Both the position numbers and the translations under genes were made by a program. DNA of 37,449 nucleotides from Acidobacteriota bacterium. GTDB lineage: Bacteria; Acidobacteriota; Terriglobia; Bryobacterales; Bryobacteraceae. The notes beneath the pieces were generated by a model, which searched no databases, had not been told where the DNA came from, and was given only the letters and a program-made list of their open reading frames with translations. Positions 7,566-15,625 of the stretch are shown in pieces. Numbering within the stretch: position 1 is the first letter of the stretch; the number at the start of each line of letters is the position of its first letter. The stretch is from NCBI GenBank assembly GCA_025350695.1, contig JANXXI010000094.1:1-37449 (forward strand), written 5' to 3'.

Positions 7566-8527
7566 ACACACGTATCCCTCAACGTAATTTGTCTCATTTA
7601 AAAACTGCAAATCCTTGATCCTGGCGCTTCCGACAAAACCTGGCTGCCCGTACCGCACTCGCCTAGGTGGCCGTCCGCGCAAGCCCGAGCGTTGCTGAAT
7701 CAGACGGCTAGGTCTGATCCCCTCGCGCTTGTTCAAGGACTGCGGGACACTCATTTGATAAAATTCGTCAAGCTTGACGCGCCGCCCAGGCGCTTGTTGG
7801 GCGCTTCGAGCGGACTTCAACTCCATAGCTTCGTGGGCGGGGAAGGGTTTTGAGGCCCGTAGCGCTTCACTGATCGGCCGATCTAACTATAGTCGTCATT
7901 ATTGTGGCACGGGAGTTAGGTAGAGTTCGTGCGGTGGGTGGGGAGCTGGATTCGGTAAGTTACTATGCGAGAGTAAGTTAGGTCGATTGGAGAAAGTTGG
8001 AAATGCTTTGTGATCGTTTACCGGCCAATGTCCGATTTCCCTTTCAACGGTGTTACTCTGTGAGCCCCGAAAAGGGGCTGGCCAATCCAAGCGACCGTCG
8101 CCAAGGTATAGACATTGTTGCCACAAAGCTGATCGCAAGCCAGGTGTGATTGAAAACACTTGTACAAAGTGCTTCAGTTGGTCATACTGCTCTTGGAAGT
8201 TAGTTTGACTTCATAGACGGATTCAAGCTTTCATTGTATGTAGAAACAGTTTCCGGATCCTGAGTATCGCATTGATGGCCGCCGATACACGCCGATTCAC
8301 GCGGATAAGAAAATTCAGTATTTAAGCCCAGTAGTTGCTTCCTAGTCGGATCGCTTGTCCCAGGGCTGCTAGTCTAGGGTTTCCAGGATCGCGCTGACTT
8401 CGGGGGTTCGGGCTCGAGTGAAATTGCGGGCTACCGTTTCCGGGCCAGAGGGGGCGACTATTTCGCGCCCCCAACCCACGGAGGATTTACAGTGCCCTCC
8501 CATTCTGCTTGGTATCCTGGTTAATCA
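7566..8527. other. 962-bp stretch without a convincing gene
   Basis: No open frame here looks like a real protein. A minus-strand frame at 7443-7826 runs into the zeta-like gene and reads Arg/Gln/Pro-rich. Another at 7899-8159 is short and compositionally odd. Around 8273-8307 there is a short CGCCGATACACGCCGATTCA-type motif with an internal near-direct repeat (CGCCGAT twice, 9 bases apart). The last part (about 8400-8527) probably holds the promoter and leader of the LptC/OstA-type gene, but I can define no clear -35/-10 pair. The region may be a decayed remnant next to the broken toxin gene. Confidence 0.5.
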
Positions 8528-10816
8528 ATGCGGCGTTTCGGGTGGCTACTTCTAGCTGTGGCGGTTTTTATTTCCGGTTGGGTGGGTAACCTCTACTACA
8601 AACAGAAGCTCCTGCAGGACCTCAACGCCCCGGCCCGGCCCGACAAGCTGACCGGCGACACCACCAGTAAACAAAAAGACTGGTGTTGGGCCCAAAACTC
8701 CGACAAACGCATTATCACCGAAGTTTGCGCTCAGGATATGCGGCAAATAGAAAACCCTCCGCGCGTTGAATTGGGGAAAGTCACCATAAAGATCTACCAC
8801 AAGGAAGGCGCCACCTTCGACTTGGTGAAGTGCGACACCGCCGAGTTGCGCATGCAGGACAGCATCCTGTATTCCGAAGGCGCCGTGGACATGACTCTGG
8901 GCCTGAAAACCAATCCCGAAAAGCCCGAAGATCCTCTTCCCTCCGGCCGCATGTTGAAGATACACTCCTCCGGCGTGAGGTTCGATACGAAGGGCCAAAC
9001 CGCGGTAACCGACCGGCTGACACGCTTCGACTTTGATCGCGGTTACGGGCATGCCGTGGGCGCGGTTTACGATCCGAACACGCATCAAATTGAGCTGAAG
9101 AGCCAGACTCTTATCCATTGGAAGGCTGCCGGCAAGGGCGCGAAAGACATGGAGGTGGAAACCGGAGAAGCCGTCTACCTTGAGAAAGAATCCAAAGTGC
9201 TGCTGAAGCCCTGGGCCAAAATGAAGCGTGACACGATGACGCTGAACGCCGCCGGACCATCGGTGGTTACTCTCGAAAAGGGCGAGATCAAGGTAGTCGA
9301 CGCGGAGAAGGCCAGCGGCGCCGACACCATGCCGAAGCGCCAGTTGGACTACGCCGCCGACAAGTTACAGATGACTTTTGGCGCCCATAACGTTGTGGAG
9401 CGAATCACCGGCGAAGGCAACGCCAGCCTGGCCACGCATGCCGTAACTGGGGACACGAACGTCGCTACCGACCGGATCGAAATGCAGTTCAATGTGCTAG
9501 AGAAAGACAAGAAGAGCGAACTGGCTTCCGCCACCGCCAATGGACATGCGGTGGTGACGTCTAAGCCAGTGAAGACCGCGACGAGTTTTCCGCCGAACCG
9601 CGTTCTTAGAAGCGAGGTTGTGGAGTTGAAGATGCGCCCAGGTGGGGAGGAAATCAAGAACGTGATCACTCACACACCGGGTGAGGTCGAGTTCATTCCT
9701 AACAAACCTGAAGACCGCTACCGCAAGATGAATGGCGAGCGTATCGAGATGGAATATGCGGCGAAGAATCAATTGGAGACGTTCCACAGCATCAAAGTAA
9801 CTACCTTCACCAAGGGCGAACCGAAAAAAGATAAGAAAGAAGCGACGCCGGATATTACAACGTCAAGTCAGGAGTTGCTCGCCCAGTTCGACCCCAAGAC
9901 CGGCCAGATGCAGACCCTGGAACAATGGGGAAACTTCCGGTATAGAGAAGGTACGCGTGAGGCGCGGGCTAACAAGGCGCGCATGGAACAGGCGGAGAAC
10001 CTGGTGCATCTGGACGGCAAGGCCAACATGTGGGATCCCACCGGCGCGACCACGGCTGACAGGATCACCATGGACCAGAAGACCGGCGATATGGTGGCTC
10101 AAGGCAACGTGACTTCGACCCGCCAGCCGGAGGCGAAGCCGAAGCCTGGTTCGATGCTGGAACCCGGCGAACCGACTCAAGCCACGGCCGCGAAGATGAT
10201 CACGCGCGACAAGCGCGATAAGGTGCTGTATGAAGGCAAGGCCGTGATGTGGCAGGCGTCGAACCGGATCGAGGCGGATCGTATCGACATTGATCGTAAG
10301 AAGCAGACGCTGGATGCGCAAGGTTCCGTTTTCAGCCGCTTCCTCGACAAAGCCAAGGACGACAAGGCAAAGCCTAAAGCGACAGCGCCAATCTTCACTG
10401 AAGTGCGAGCGGCCACGATGACTTACTCCGATGTGGATAAAGTAGCGATTTACAAACAAAACGTGGTGCTGGACCGGCCCGACATGAACGTGAAATCCAA
10501 TGAGTTGCGGGCCTGGTTCAACAAGACCGAGAAGGAAACACAACTGGATCACGCGTTGGCCGAAGGGGCGGTGCGCATCCTTCAGAGCGGCAAAGGCCGC
10601 ACGCGAACTTCGACCGGCGAGACAGCTCTGTATGAAACCGGCATAGAGAAAGTGACACTGGAAGGCGGCGACCCCACACACGTGGACAGTTTGAAGGGAA
10701 CGACGAAAGGCCGCAAGCTGACCTGGTATTCCAATGACGACCGTTTATTAGTGGATGGCGAAGTGAGTAAGCCAGCATCAACAATAATAAAGCGAAAGCC
10801 GAAAGTAGCCAAGTAG
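8528..10816 (+). CDS. LptC/LptA(OstA)-type outer-membrane biogenesis protein
   Basis: A 762-residue protein with one N-terminal membrane anchor (about residues 5-22) and a large periplasmic part. Residues about 60-200 look like an LptC-type beta-jellyroll: short strands alternating with lines such as AELRMQDSILYSEGAVDMTLGL and IHSSGVRFDTKGQTAVTD. From about 270 to 750 there are repeated OstA/LptA-like blocks, each pairing a define-the-mask line (ATDRIEMQF, TTADRITMDQKTGD, EADRIDIDRKKQT) with a line such as VAQGNVTST or DAQGSVFSRF. In the Lpt system LptC and LptA hand lipopolysaccharide from the inner-membrane LptB2FG complex across the periplasm. A single long protein carrying both parts is inferred to be the Acidobacteriota form. 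No lptB lies next to it. It is transcribed toward, and ends 10 bases from, the convergent DUF1501 gene. Confidence 0.72.
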   Translation: MRRFGWLLLAVAVFISGWVGNLYYKQKLLQDLNAPARPDKLTGDTTSKQKDWCWAQNSDKRIITEVCAQDMRQIENPPRVELGKVTIKIYHKEGATFDLVKCDTAELRMQDSILYSEGAVDMTLGLKTNPEKPEDPLPSGRMLKIHSSGVRFDTKGQTAVTDRLTRFDFDRGYGHAVGAVYDPNTHQIELKSQTLIHWKAAGKGAKDMEVETGEAVYLEKESKVLLKPWAKMKRDTMTLNAAGPSVVTLEKGEIKVVDAEKASGADTMPKRQLDYAADKLQMTFGAHNVVERITGEGNASLATHAVTGDTNVATDRIEMQFNVLEKDKKSELASATANGHAVVTSKPVKTATSFPPNRVLRSEVVELKMRPGGEEIKNVITHTPGEVEFIPNKPEDRYRKMNGERIEMEYAAKNQLETFHSIKVTTFTKGEPKKDKKEATPDITTSSQELLAQFDPKTGQMQTLEQWGNFRYREGTREARANKARMEQAENLVHLDGKANMWDPTGATTADRITMDQKTGDMVAQGNVTSTRQPEAKPKPGSMLEPGEPTQATAAKMITRDKRDKVLYEGKAVMWQASNRIEADRIDIDRKKQTLDAQGSVFSRFLDKAKDDKAKPKATAPIFTEVRAATMTYSDVDKVAIYKQNVVLDRPDMNVKSNELRAWFNKTEKETQLDHALAEGAVRILQSGKGRTRTSTGETALYETGIEKVTLEGGDPTHVDSLKGTTKGRKLTWYSNDDRLLVDGEVSKPASTIIKRKPKVAK

Positions 10817-10826
10817 CCAGACCCTC

Positions 10827-12269
10827 TTATGCGATGATGCCCTTGACCACTTCACCGTGTACGTCGGTTAAGCGGAAATCACGGCCGGCGTAACGGTAGG
10901 TTAGCCGCTTGTGATCCATTCCGAGTAAGTGCAAAATCGTCGCATGCAAGTCGTGCAGGTGCACCTTATCGACTACGGAGTAGTAACCGTAGTCGTCGGT
11001 TGCGCCGTACTGGAAACCGGGCTTCACGCCGCCGCCGGCCATGAAGTACGTGAATGCTTCAGGGTTGTGGTCGCGACCATCGGAACCCTCCGCTGTTGGC
11101 GTGCGGCCAAACTCGCCACCCCAGACGACTAACGTATCTTTCAAAAGGCCGCGAGCTTTGAGGTCGGCCAACAATCCGGCAATAGGCTTGTCTACTTCGT
11201 GAGCGTTTTGTGAGTGATCGCGGAGCAACTCGGAGTGCTGATCCCACTTATACGTGTGACTCACCTGCACGAAGCGAACACCGCTTTCCGAAAGGCGGCG
11301 AGCCATGAGGCATTGGCGTCCGAAATCTTCGGAGACGCGATTGTCCAGGCCGTAGAGCTTCTGAGTTGCTTCAGATTCGACGGAGATGTCCTGTAAGCCG
11401 GGGGCTTCGCTTTGCATGCGGAACGCGAGCTCAAACGATTCGATGCGCCCTTCGAGAGCGGCATCATGGCCGGTGGAAGCTAACTGCTCGCGGTTAATTT
11501 GGCCGAGCAGGTCGAGTTCCATACGCTGAATATTCTTAGGAGTTTCGGCGTTGGAGATATACGGAATTTTCGCGTCCTTCGCCTTGATGCCGACTGAACC
11601 GATGGGCGTGCCGGCATAAGGCGCGGGCAGAAATCCGGAACTGTAGTTATTCGCGCCGCCATGGCTCTGCGATGGGCAGATAGTGACGTAACCGGGCATG
11701 CTCTGGTTCTCGCTGCCCAAGCCGTAAGTGACCCACGAACCCATGGAGGGCCGGACGAAAGTGTCGCTGCCAGTATGTAGTTCGAGCAGCGCGCCACCGT
11801 GACGTGAATTGGAGCCCCACATGGATTTGATGAAGCAGATGTCGTCCACTCGCTTGGCGATTTCCGGGAAAAGCTCGCTGACCCACATGCCGCTTTGGCC
11901 GTGCTGTTTGAACTCCCACGGCGACTTCAGCAAGTTGAACGTGGCGCCCGAAACTACTTTGGGGCGAGCGAATGGCAGTGGCTTTCCGTGGTCGCGCTGC
12001 AGCAGAGGTTTGTAGTCGAACGTGTCTACTTGTGAAGGACCGCCGTGCATGAAGAGGAAGATGACGCGCTTGGCTTTAGGCGCAAAATGTGGGGCTTTCA
12101 CTGCCAGGGGGCTTACGCCATTCGATTGGCCTGCCGTGGCTGCGGCGCGGAGTTGTTCTTCGCCTAACATTGCGGCCAGTGCCATGCCGCCAAATCCGGT
12201 GCTGCTTACGCGCAACAGATCGCGGCGTGACAATGTGCGGTTCAAGTAAGAATTCCAGTGGCGGTTCAT
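10827..12269 (-). CDS. DUF1501 family protein, Tat-exported
   Basis: A 480-residue protein. The N-terminus contains SRRDLLR (14-20) followed by a hydrophobic stretch FGGMALAAML, a twin-arginine signal peptide, so it should be exported folded. RVIFLFMHGGPSQVDTFDYK (about 68-87) and WGGEFGRTP...GRDHNP (about 385-407) are the hallmark DUF1501 segments. The fold is related to the alkaline phosphatase/sulfatase superfamily, but the DUF1501 reaction is not established. It is the last gene of the minus-strand group. Its ATG is 8 bases after the stop of the DUF1549/DUF1553 gene, with AGGA eight bases before the start overlapping that stop region, so the two are surely co-transcribed. DUF1501 and DUF1553 genes are commonly paired in Planctomycetes and Solibacter-like Acidobacteriota. 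Confidence 0.93.
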   Translation of the reverse strand: MNRHWNSYLNRTLSRRDLLRVSSTGFGGMALAAMLGEEQLRAAATAGQSNGVSPLAVKAPHFAPKAKRVIFLFMHGGPSQVDTFDYKPLLQRDHGKPLPFARPKVVSGATFNLLKSPWEFKQHGQSGMWVSELFPEIAKRVDDICFIKSMWGSNSRHGGALLELHTGSDTFVRPSMGSWVTYGLGSENQSMPGYVTICPSQSHGGANNYSSGFLPAPYAGTPIGSVGIKAKDAKIPYISNAETPKNIQRMELDLLGQINREQLASTGHDAALEGRIESFELAFRMQSEAPGLQDISVESEATQKLYGLDNRVSEDFGRQCLMARRLSESGVRFVQVSHTYKWDQHSELLRDHSQNAHEVDKPIAGLLADLKARGLLKDTLVVWGGEFGRTPTAEGSDGRDHNPEAFTYFMAGGGVKPGFQYGATDDYGYYSVVDKVHLHDLHATILHLLGMDHKRLTYRYAGRDFRLTDVHGEVVKGIIA

Positions 12270-12277
12270 ATTAAGTC

Positions 12278-15200
12278 CTAATTCAAATAAATAAATTCGT
12301 TCGATGCCACGAGCGCCTTGCAGAAGCTCTGCCAGGCGAACAGGTGGCGCTTGGCGGCGTCGGTTTCGTTTGCCTCCATCGCCTTCTCAATCTGCGCGAT
12401 GAAAGTCAGGGAACGGTCAATGTCGCTGGGGGCTGGTGGGCGCGCCAAGGCTCGTTCGTAGGCGTCGCGAATACGGGCTGGGTCGTCCATGTCTTTGCGA
12501 TCCAGCAGACGCTGCGCCATGGCGCGGGTGCTTTTCAACACAAGCGTCGAGTTCATCATGAACAGCGCCTGCGGGGCTATTACCGTGGCGTTGCGGTCCC
12601 CGTTCGGGGTGGCCGGGTCGGGCAGATCAAAAGCTTGGAACATCTCGTACAAGGAACTGCGAACAACCGGGATGTAGACGGCGCGTCGAGGATTGTCGTA
12701 ATCAGTCGAGCCGCGGCGCGAGGTGTTGGCAACGTAAGCGCGGTCTTTGTAATCGAGCAGCGTGCCGCCCATGTCGAACTTGATTTCTCCTGTAACGGCA
12801 GTCACGGCATCGCGAATTGCCTCTGATTCGAGCCGTCGGCGACTGGCGCGCCACAACAACGTATTTTCCGGATCGACCTCAGCCGCATTCGCATTGTAGT
12901 TGGACGACATCTGATAGGTGCTCGAAAGCATAATGGTACGGTGCATTTGTTTGATGGACCACTTTCCATCGACAAAACGCAGCGCCAGCCAATCGAGCAG
13001 CAGTTGATTTGTAGGCATCTCACCCAAGCGACCGAAGTTGTCTGTTGTGGGAACAATGCCTTTGCCGAAGTGCCAGCGCCAAATACGATTTGCCATCACA
13101 CGGCTGGTTAACGGGTGTTCCGGAGTTGCAAGCCATTCGGCCAGCTGCAGTCGTCCGCTTTGATTTTTGGGAATAGTGGGCGGCTTAAAACTGGAAACCG
13201 CACTCAAGAATTGACGCGGCGCATCCTTGCCCAGCGTCCAGTGGCTGCCGCGAATGTGGATCGGGATGTCAGCGATCTTTTCGCCTTCGCTTATGCCCAT
13301 GGCTTTTGGCAAATCAGGGGTACCCTCTTCCAAGGCCTTCTTCTCTTTTTCAAGGCCCGCGAGTTTGTCTTGCAACTCCTTCGGGTAATACTCCTTAGCG
13401 TTACCCGGAGCGCGGAAGGGACCGGCCTTGCCGTAAGAGACTTCACGAAAGGCATCGAGGATAGGGTCCTTCAACCCTTCTTCTTGCTTAATGGCGTTGC
13501 GGGCGGCCTTTTCCGTTGGCCGATTCTTGCGGGCGGTCAACTCACGCTGCCAGGCAGCATCCGCTTCGTCGAACAAGGCTTGCATACGTGCGCCTAAATC
13601 TTCACGGGTCTTGGGATTGAAATCCTTGAAGCGACCTTTCACAGGGGAAAGCCAGCCATCGAGAGAGGTCTTCGACGAGTTAGCAAAGATTGGATACAAG
13701 ATCGAATGCGGCGCACCCTTGGAGCGGTGCATTTCATCCACCCATTGTTTTAACAGGCTTGGGTTGACTTGATACTTGCGGGCCACCTGTTCGGTGGAGC
13801 GAGGCGCCTCAACCCCACTGGCGAACGGCGTAAGTTGCAGCGATTCGTAATAAGGAAAGCGGGACTTGTGCTCCAGGCGAATTGTGTTCTTTCCGGCAAT
13901 CAGGGGAAACACGCCAGTGGCGTCCCAGCCGCCGGCATCGGGAGAAGCTTCGCGGTTCGACACGGGCGGCTTGCCCTTCTGTTCGAACACGCCGTTGACC
14001 CAAATATCCAACGTTCCCGAACCCGTTTCTTCCTCTAGCATGTCGAGCTGATATTCACCGGCGGAGGGGACGGTCACGTCGAACTCCACGAAATAGGGAC
14101 CGTTCACCCCGGAAGCCACATTGGTCTTGCTCTTTTCCAACTTGCGGGGGGCGTTGCCGCGGTCAAAACTCCCGGCCTGGCGCGTCACTGCGGCGCCGGA
14201 GACAACGGGCGAAAGTTTCACTTTTTCGTATCGCAATACGTCGTCGGCAGCCAGTAGATAGGCGCCGACTTTGGCGCGGGCTTCCTTGGCTATTTTGTCG
14301 TTAGCTTCGTCGGACAAGCTAGTAACTTCTTTTTGCTTTGCCTCAATCTTGTCCAGGTGGGCTTTTAGCCTGTTGCGTTGCTCTTCGTCTGTCAACACAT
14401 ATTCGTGCCACTTAGCTACCACTTTGAAATTCTCCATGGTTTTAGAGCTCTTAAAGATGCCCGCCATGGAGTAATAGTCGGCCGTGGGGATAGGGTCGAA
14501 TTTGTGATCGTGACAACGGGCGCAGCCCACAGTGAGGCCCATGAATGCGCGAGCGGTAGTGTCGAGTTGCTCATCGACAATGTCCATTTCCATTTTCAAC
14601 GGATCGTCTTCGGCGAGCATTTTCGCGCCCAAGGAAAGAAAGCCCGTGGCAGTCCAACGTTCCAGTTGTGTTGGCTGATCGGTAGTAGGCAGCAGATCGC
14701 CGGCTAGTTGTTCTTTGACGAAGAGATCGTAGGGTTTGTCTTTATTAAACGCCTGGATGACGTAATCACGATAGCGGTAGGCATGACGGTATACCAGGTT
14801 TTCATCCAAGCCGTTGGAATCGGCATAACGCGCGACGTCGAGCCAATGTCGGCCCCACCGTTCGCCATAGTGCGGGGAAGCAAGCAGGCGATCCACCACA
14901 CGGGCGAATGCATCGGGCTGGTTGTCGGCGAGAAACAATCGCACTTCTTCGGGGGTGGGCGGAAGGCCTGTGAGATCGAAGGTGGCGCGGCGGATCAGGG
15001 TGCGCTTGTCGGCCGGTGGAGCAGGGGCCAGGTTTTTGGCTTCGAGGGGCGCCAGCACAAATCGGTCGATGGGCGACTTAATCCAAGCTGTGTTTTTTAC
15101 CGTGGGCGCGACAGGTTCCTTGGGCGGGATGAAAGCCCAGAAATTTTCGGTGCTTTTAGTTAGCGCCGGTTTTTCAGCTCCCCAGGGGGCGTTCATCTCA

Positions 15201-15529
15201 ACCCATTGGCGGATGACCGCAATTTCGGAGTCCTTCAATTTGCCCGAGGGTGGCATCTTCAAATCAGACGTCTGCCCGACGGCGCGCAACAGCATACTTT
15301 CGGCTGGTTTGCCGGGAATGACGGCAGGGCCATGGGCGCCGCCTTTGAGCATATTTTCGCGTGTGTCGAGCTTGAGTCCCCCCATACCGGCCGTGGCGGA
15401 GTGGCAGGCCATGCATTGCCGGGCGAACAGTGGGCGGATATTTTTCTCGAAAAACTCTGGGCCGTCTTCGGCGTGCGCGGCGATAACGCTAAAGTAAATG
15501 GTCAGCGCGATTCGAAAAAGAGGTTTCAT
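12278..15529 (-). CDS. cytochrome-type DUF1549/DUF1553 protein
   Basis: A 1083-residue secreted protein with signal peptide 1-20. Residues 25-115 are a planctomycete-type cytochrome c domain (PSCyt1): heme-binding CMACH at 39-43 and a candidate axial Met92 in LKMPPSGKL. DUF1549 follows from about 155 to 365 (SPIDRFVLAPLE, LIRRATFDLTGLPPT, YGERWGRHWLDVARYADSNG) and contains a second CxxCH, GCARCHDHKFDPIP, with Cys336, Cys339 and His340. Residues about 430-570 form a beta-rich insert resembling a carbohydrate-binding jelly roll (YFVEFDVTVPSAGEYQLDML, then a Trp-containing strand). DUF1553 fills about 780-1075 (HPLTSRVMANRIWRWHFGKG, RRRLESEAIRDAVTAV, FDLPDPATPNGDRNATVIAP). The family's reaction is unknown; electron transfer linked to extracellular polymer breakdown is a reasonable inference. 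It lies 96 bases after the pectinesterase. Confidence 0.93.
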   Translation of the reverse strand: MKPLFRIALTIYFSVIAAHAEDGPEFFEKNIRPLFARQCMACHSATAGMGGLKLDTRENMLKGGAHGPAVIPGKPAESMLLRAVGQTSDLKMPPSGKLKDSEIAVIRQWVEMNAPWGAEKPALTKSTENFWAFIPPKEPVAPTVKNTAWIKSPIDRFVLAPLEAKNLAPAPPADKRTLIRRATFDLTGLPPTPEEVRLFLADNQPDAFARVVDRLLASPHYGERWGRHWLDVARYADSNGLDENLVYRHAYRYRDYVIQAFNKDKPYDLFVKEQLAGDLLPTTDQPTQLERWTATGFLSLGAKMLAEDDPLKMEMDIVDEQLDTTARAFMGLTVGCARCHDHKFDPIPTADYYSMAGIFKSSKTMENFKVVAKWHEYVLTDEEQRNRLKAHLDKIEAKQKEVTSLSDEANDKIAKEARAKVGAYLLAADDVLRYEKVKLSPVVSGAAVTRQAGSFDRGNAPRKLEKSKTNVASGVNGPYFVEFDVTVPSAGEYQLDMLEEETGSGTLDIWVNGVFEQKGKPPVSNREASPDAGGWDATGVFPLIAGKNTIRLEHKSRFPYYESLQLTPFASGVEAPRSTEQVARKYQVNPSLLKQWVDEMHRSKGAPHSILYPIFANSSKTSLDGWLSPVKGRFKDFNPKTREDLGARMQALFDEADAAWQRELTARKNRPTEKAARNAIKQEEGLKDPILDAFREVSYGKAGPFRAPGNAKEYYPKELQDKLAGLEKEKKALEEGTPDLPKAMGISEGEKIADIPIHIRGSHWTLGKDAPRQFLSAVSSFKPPTIPKNQSGRLQLAEWLATPEHPLTSRVMANRIWRWHFGKGIVPTTDNFGRLGEMPTNQLLLDWLALRFVDGKWSIKQMHRTIMLSSTYQMSSNYNANAAEVDPENTLLWRASRRRLESEAIRDAVTAVTGEIKFDMGGTLLDYKDRAYVANTSRRGSTDYDNPRRAVYIPVVRSSLYEMFQAFDLPDPATPNGDRNATVIAPQALFMMNSTLVLKSTRAMAQRLLDRKDMDDPARIRDAYERALARPPAPSDIDRSLTFIAQIEKAMEANETDAAKRHLFAWQSFCKALVASNEFIYLN

Positions 15530-15625
15530 CGGTTAGACGCACTTGTCCAGGGAGTGCCTGATGGCATCTTATCATAGGTTGCGACAGGAACCGGTATGCT
15601 TTGGCGCTGGGAACGCTAGGGGACG

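Noticed and set aside
7443-7826. 127-residue minus-strand frame after the zeta-like gene
   Set aside because: Overlaps the toxin's conserved C-terminus and has odd composition; the non-overlapping part alone (about 85 residues) matches nothing I know.
9863-10681. 272-residue minus-strand frame opposite the LptC/OstA-type gene
   Set aside because: His/Arg/Leu-rich composition typical of antisense reading; the plus-strand gene is well supported.
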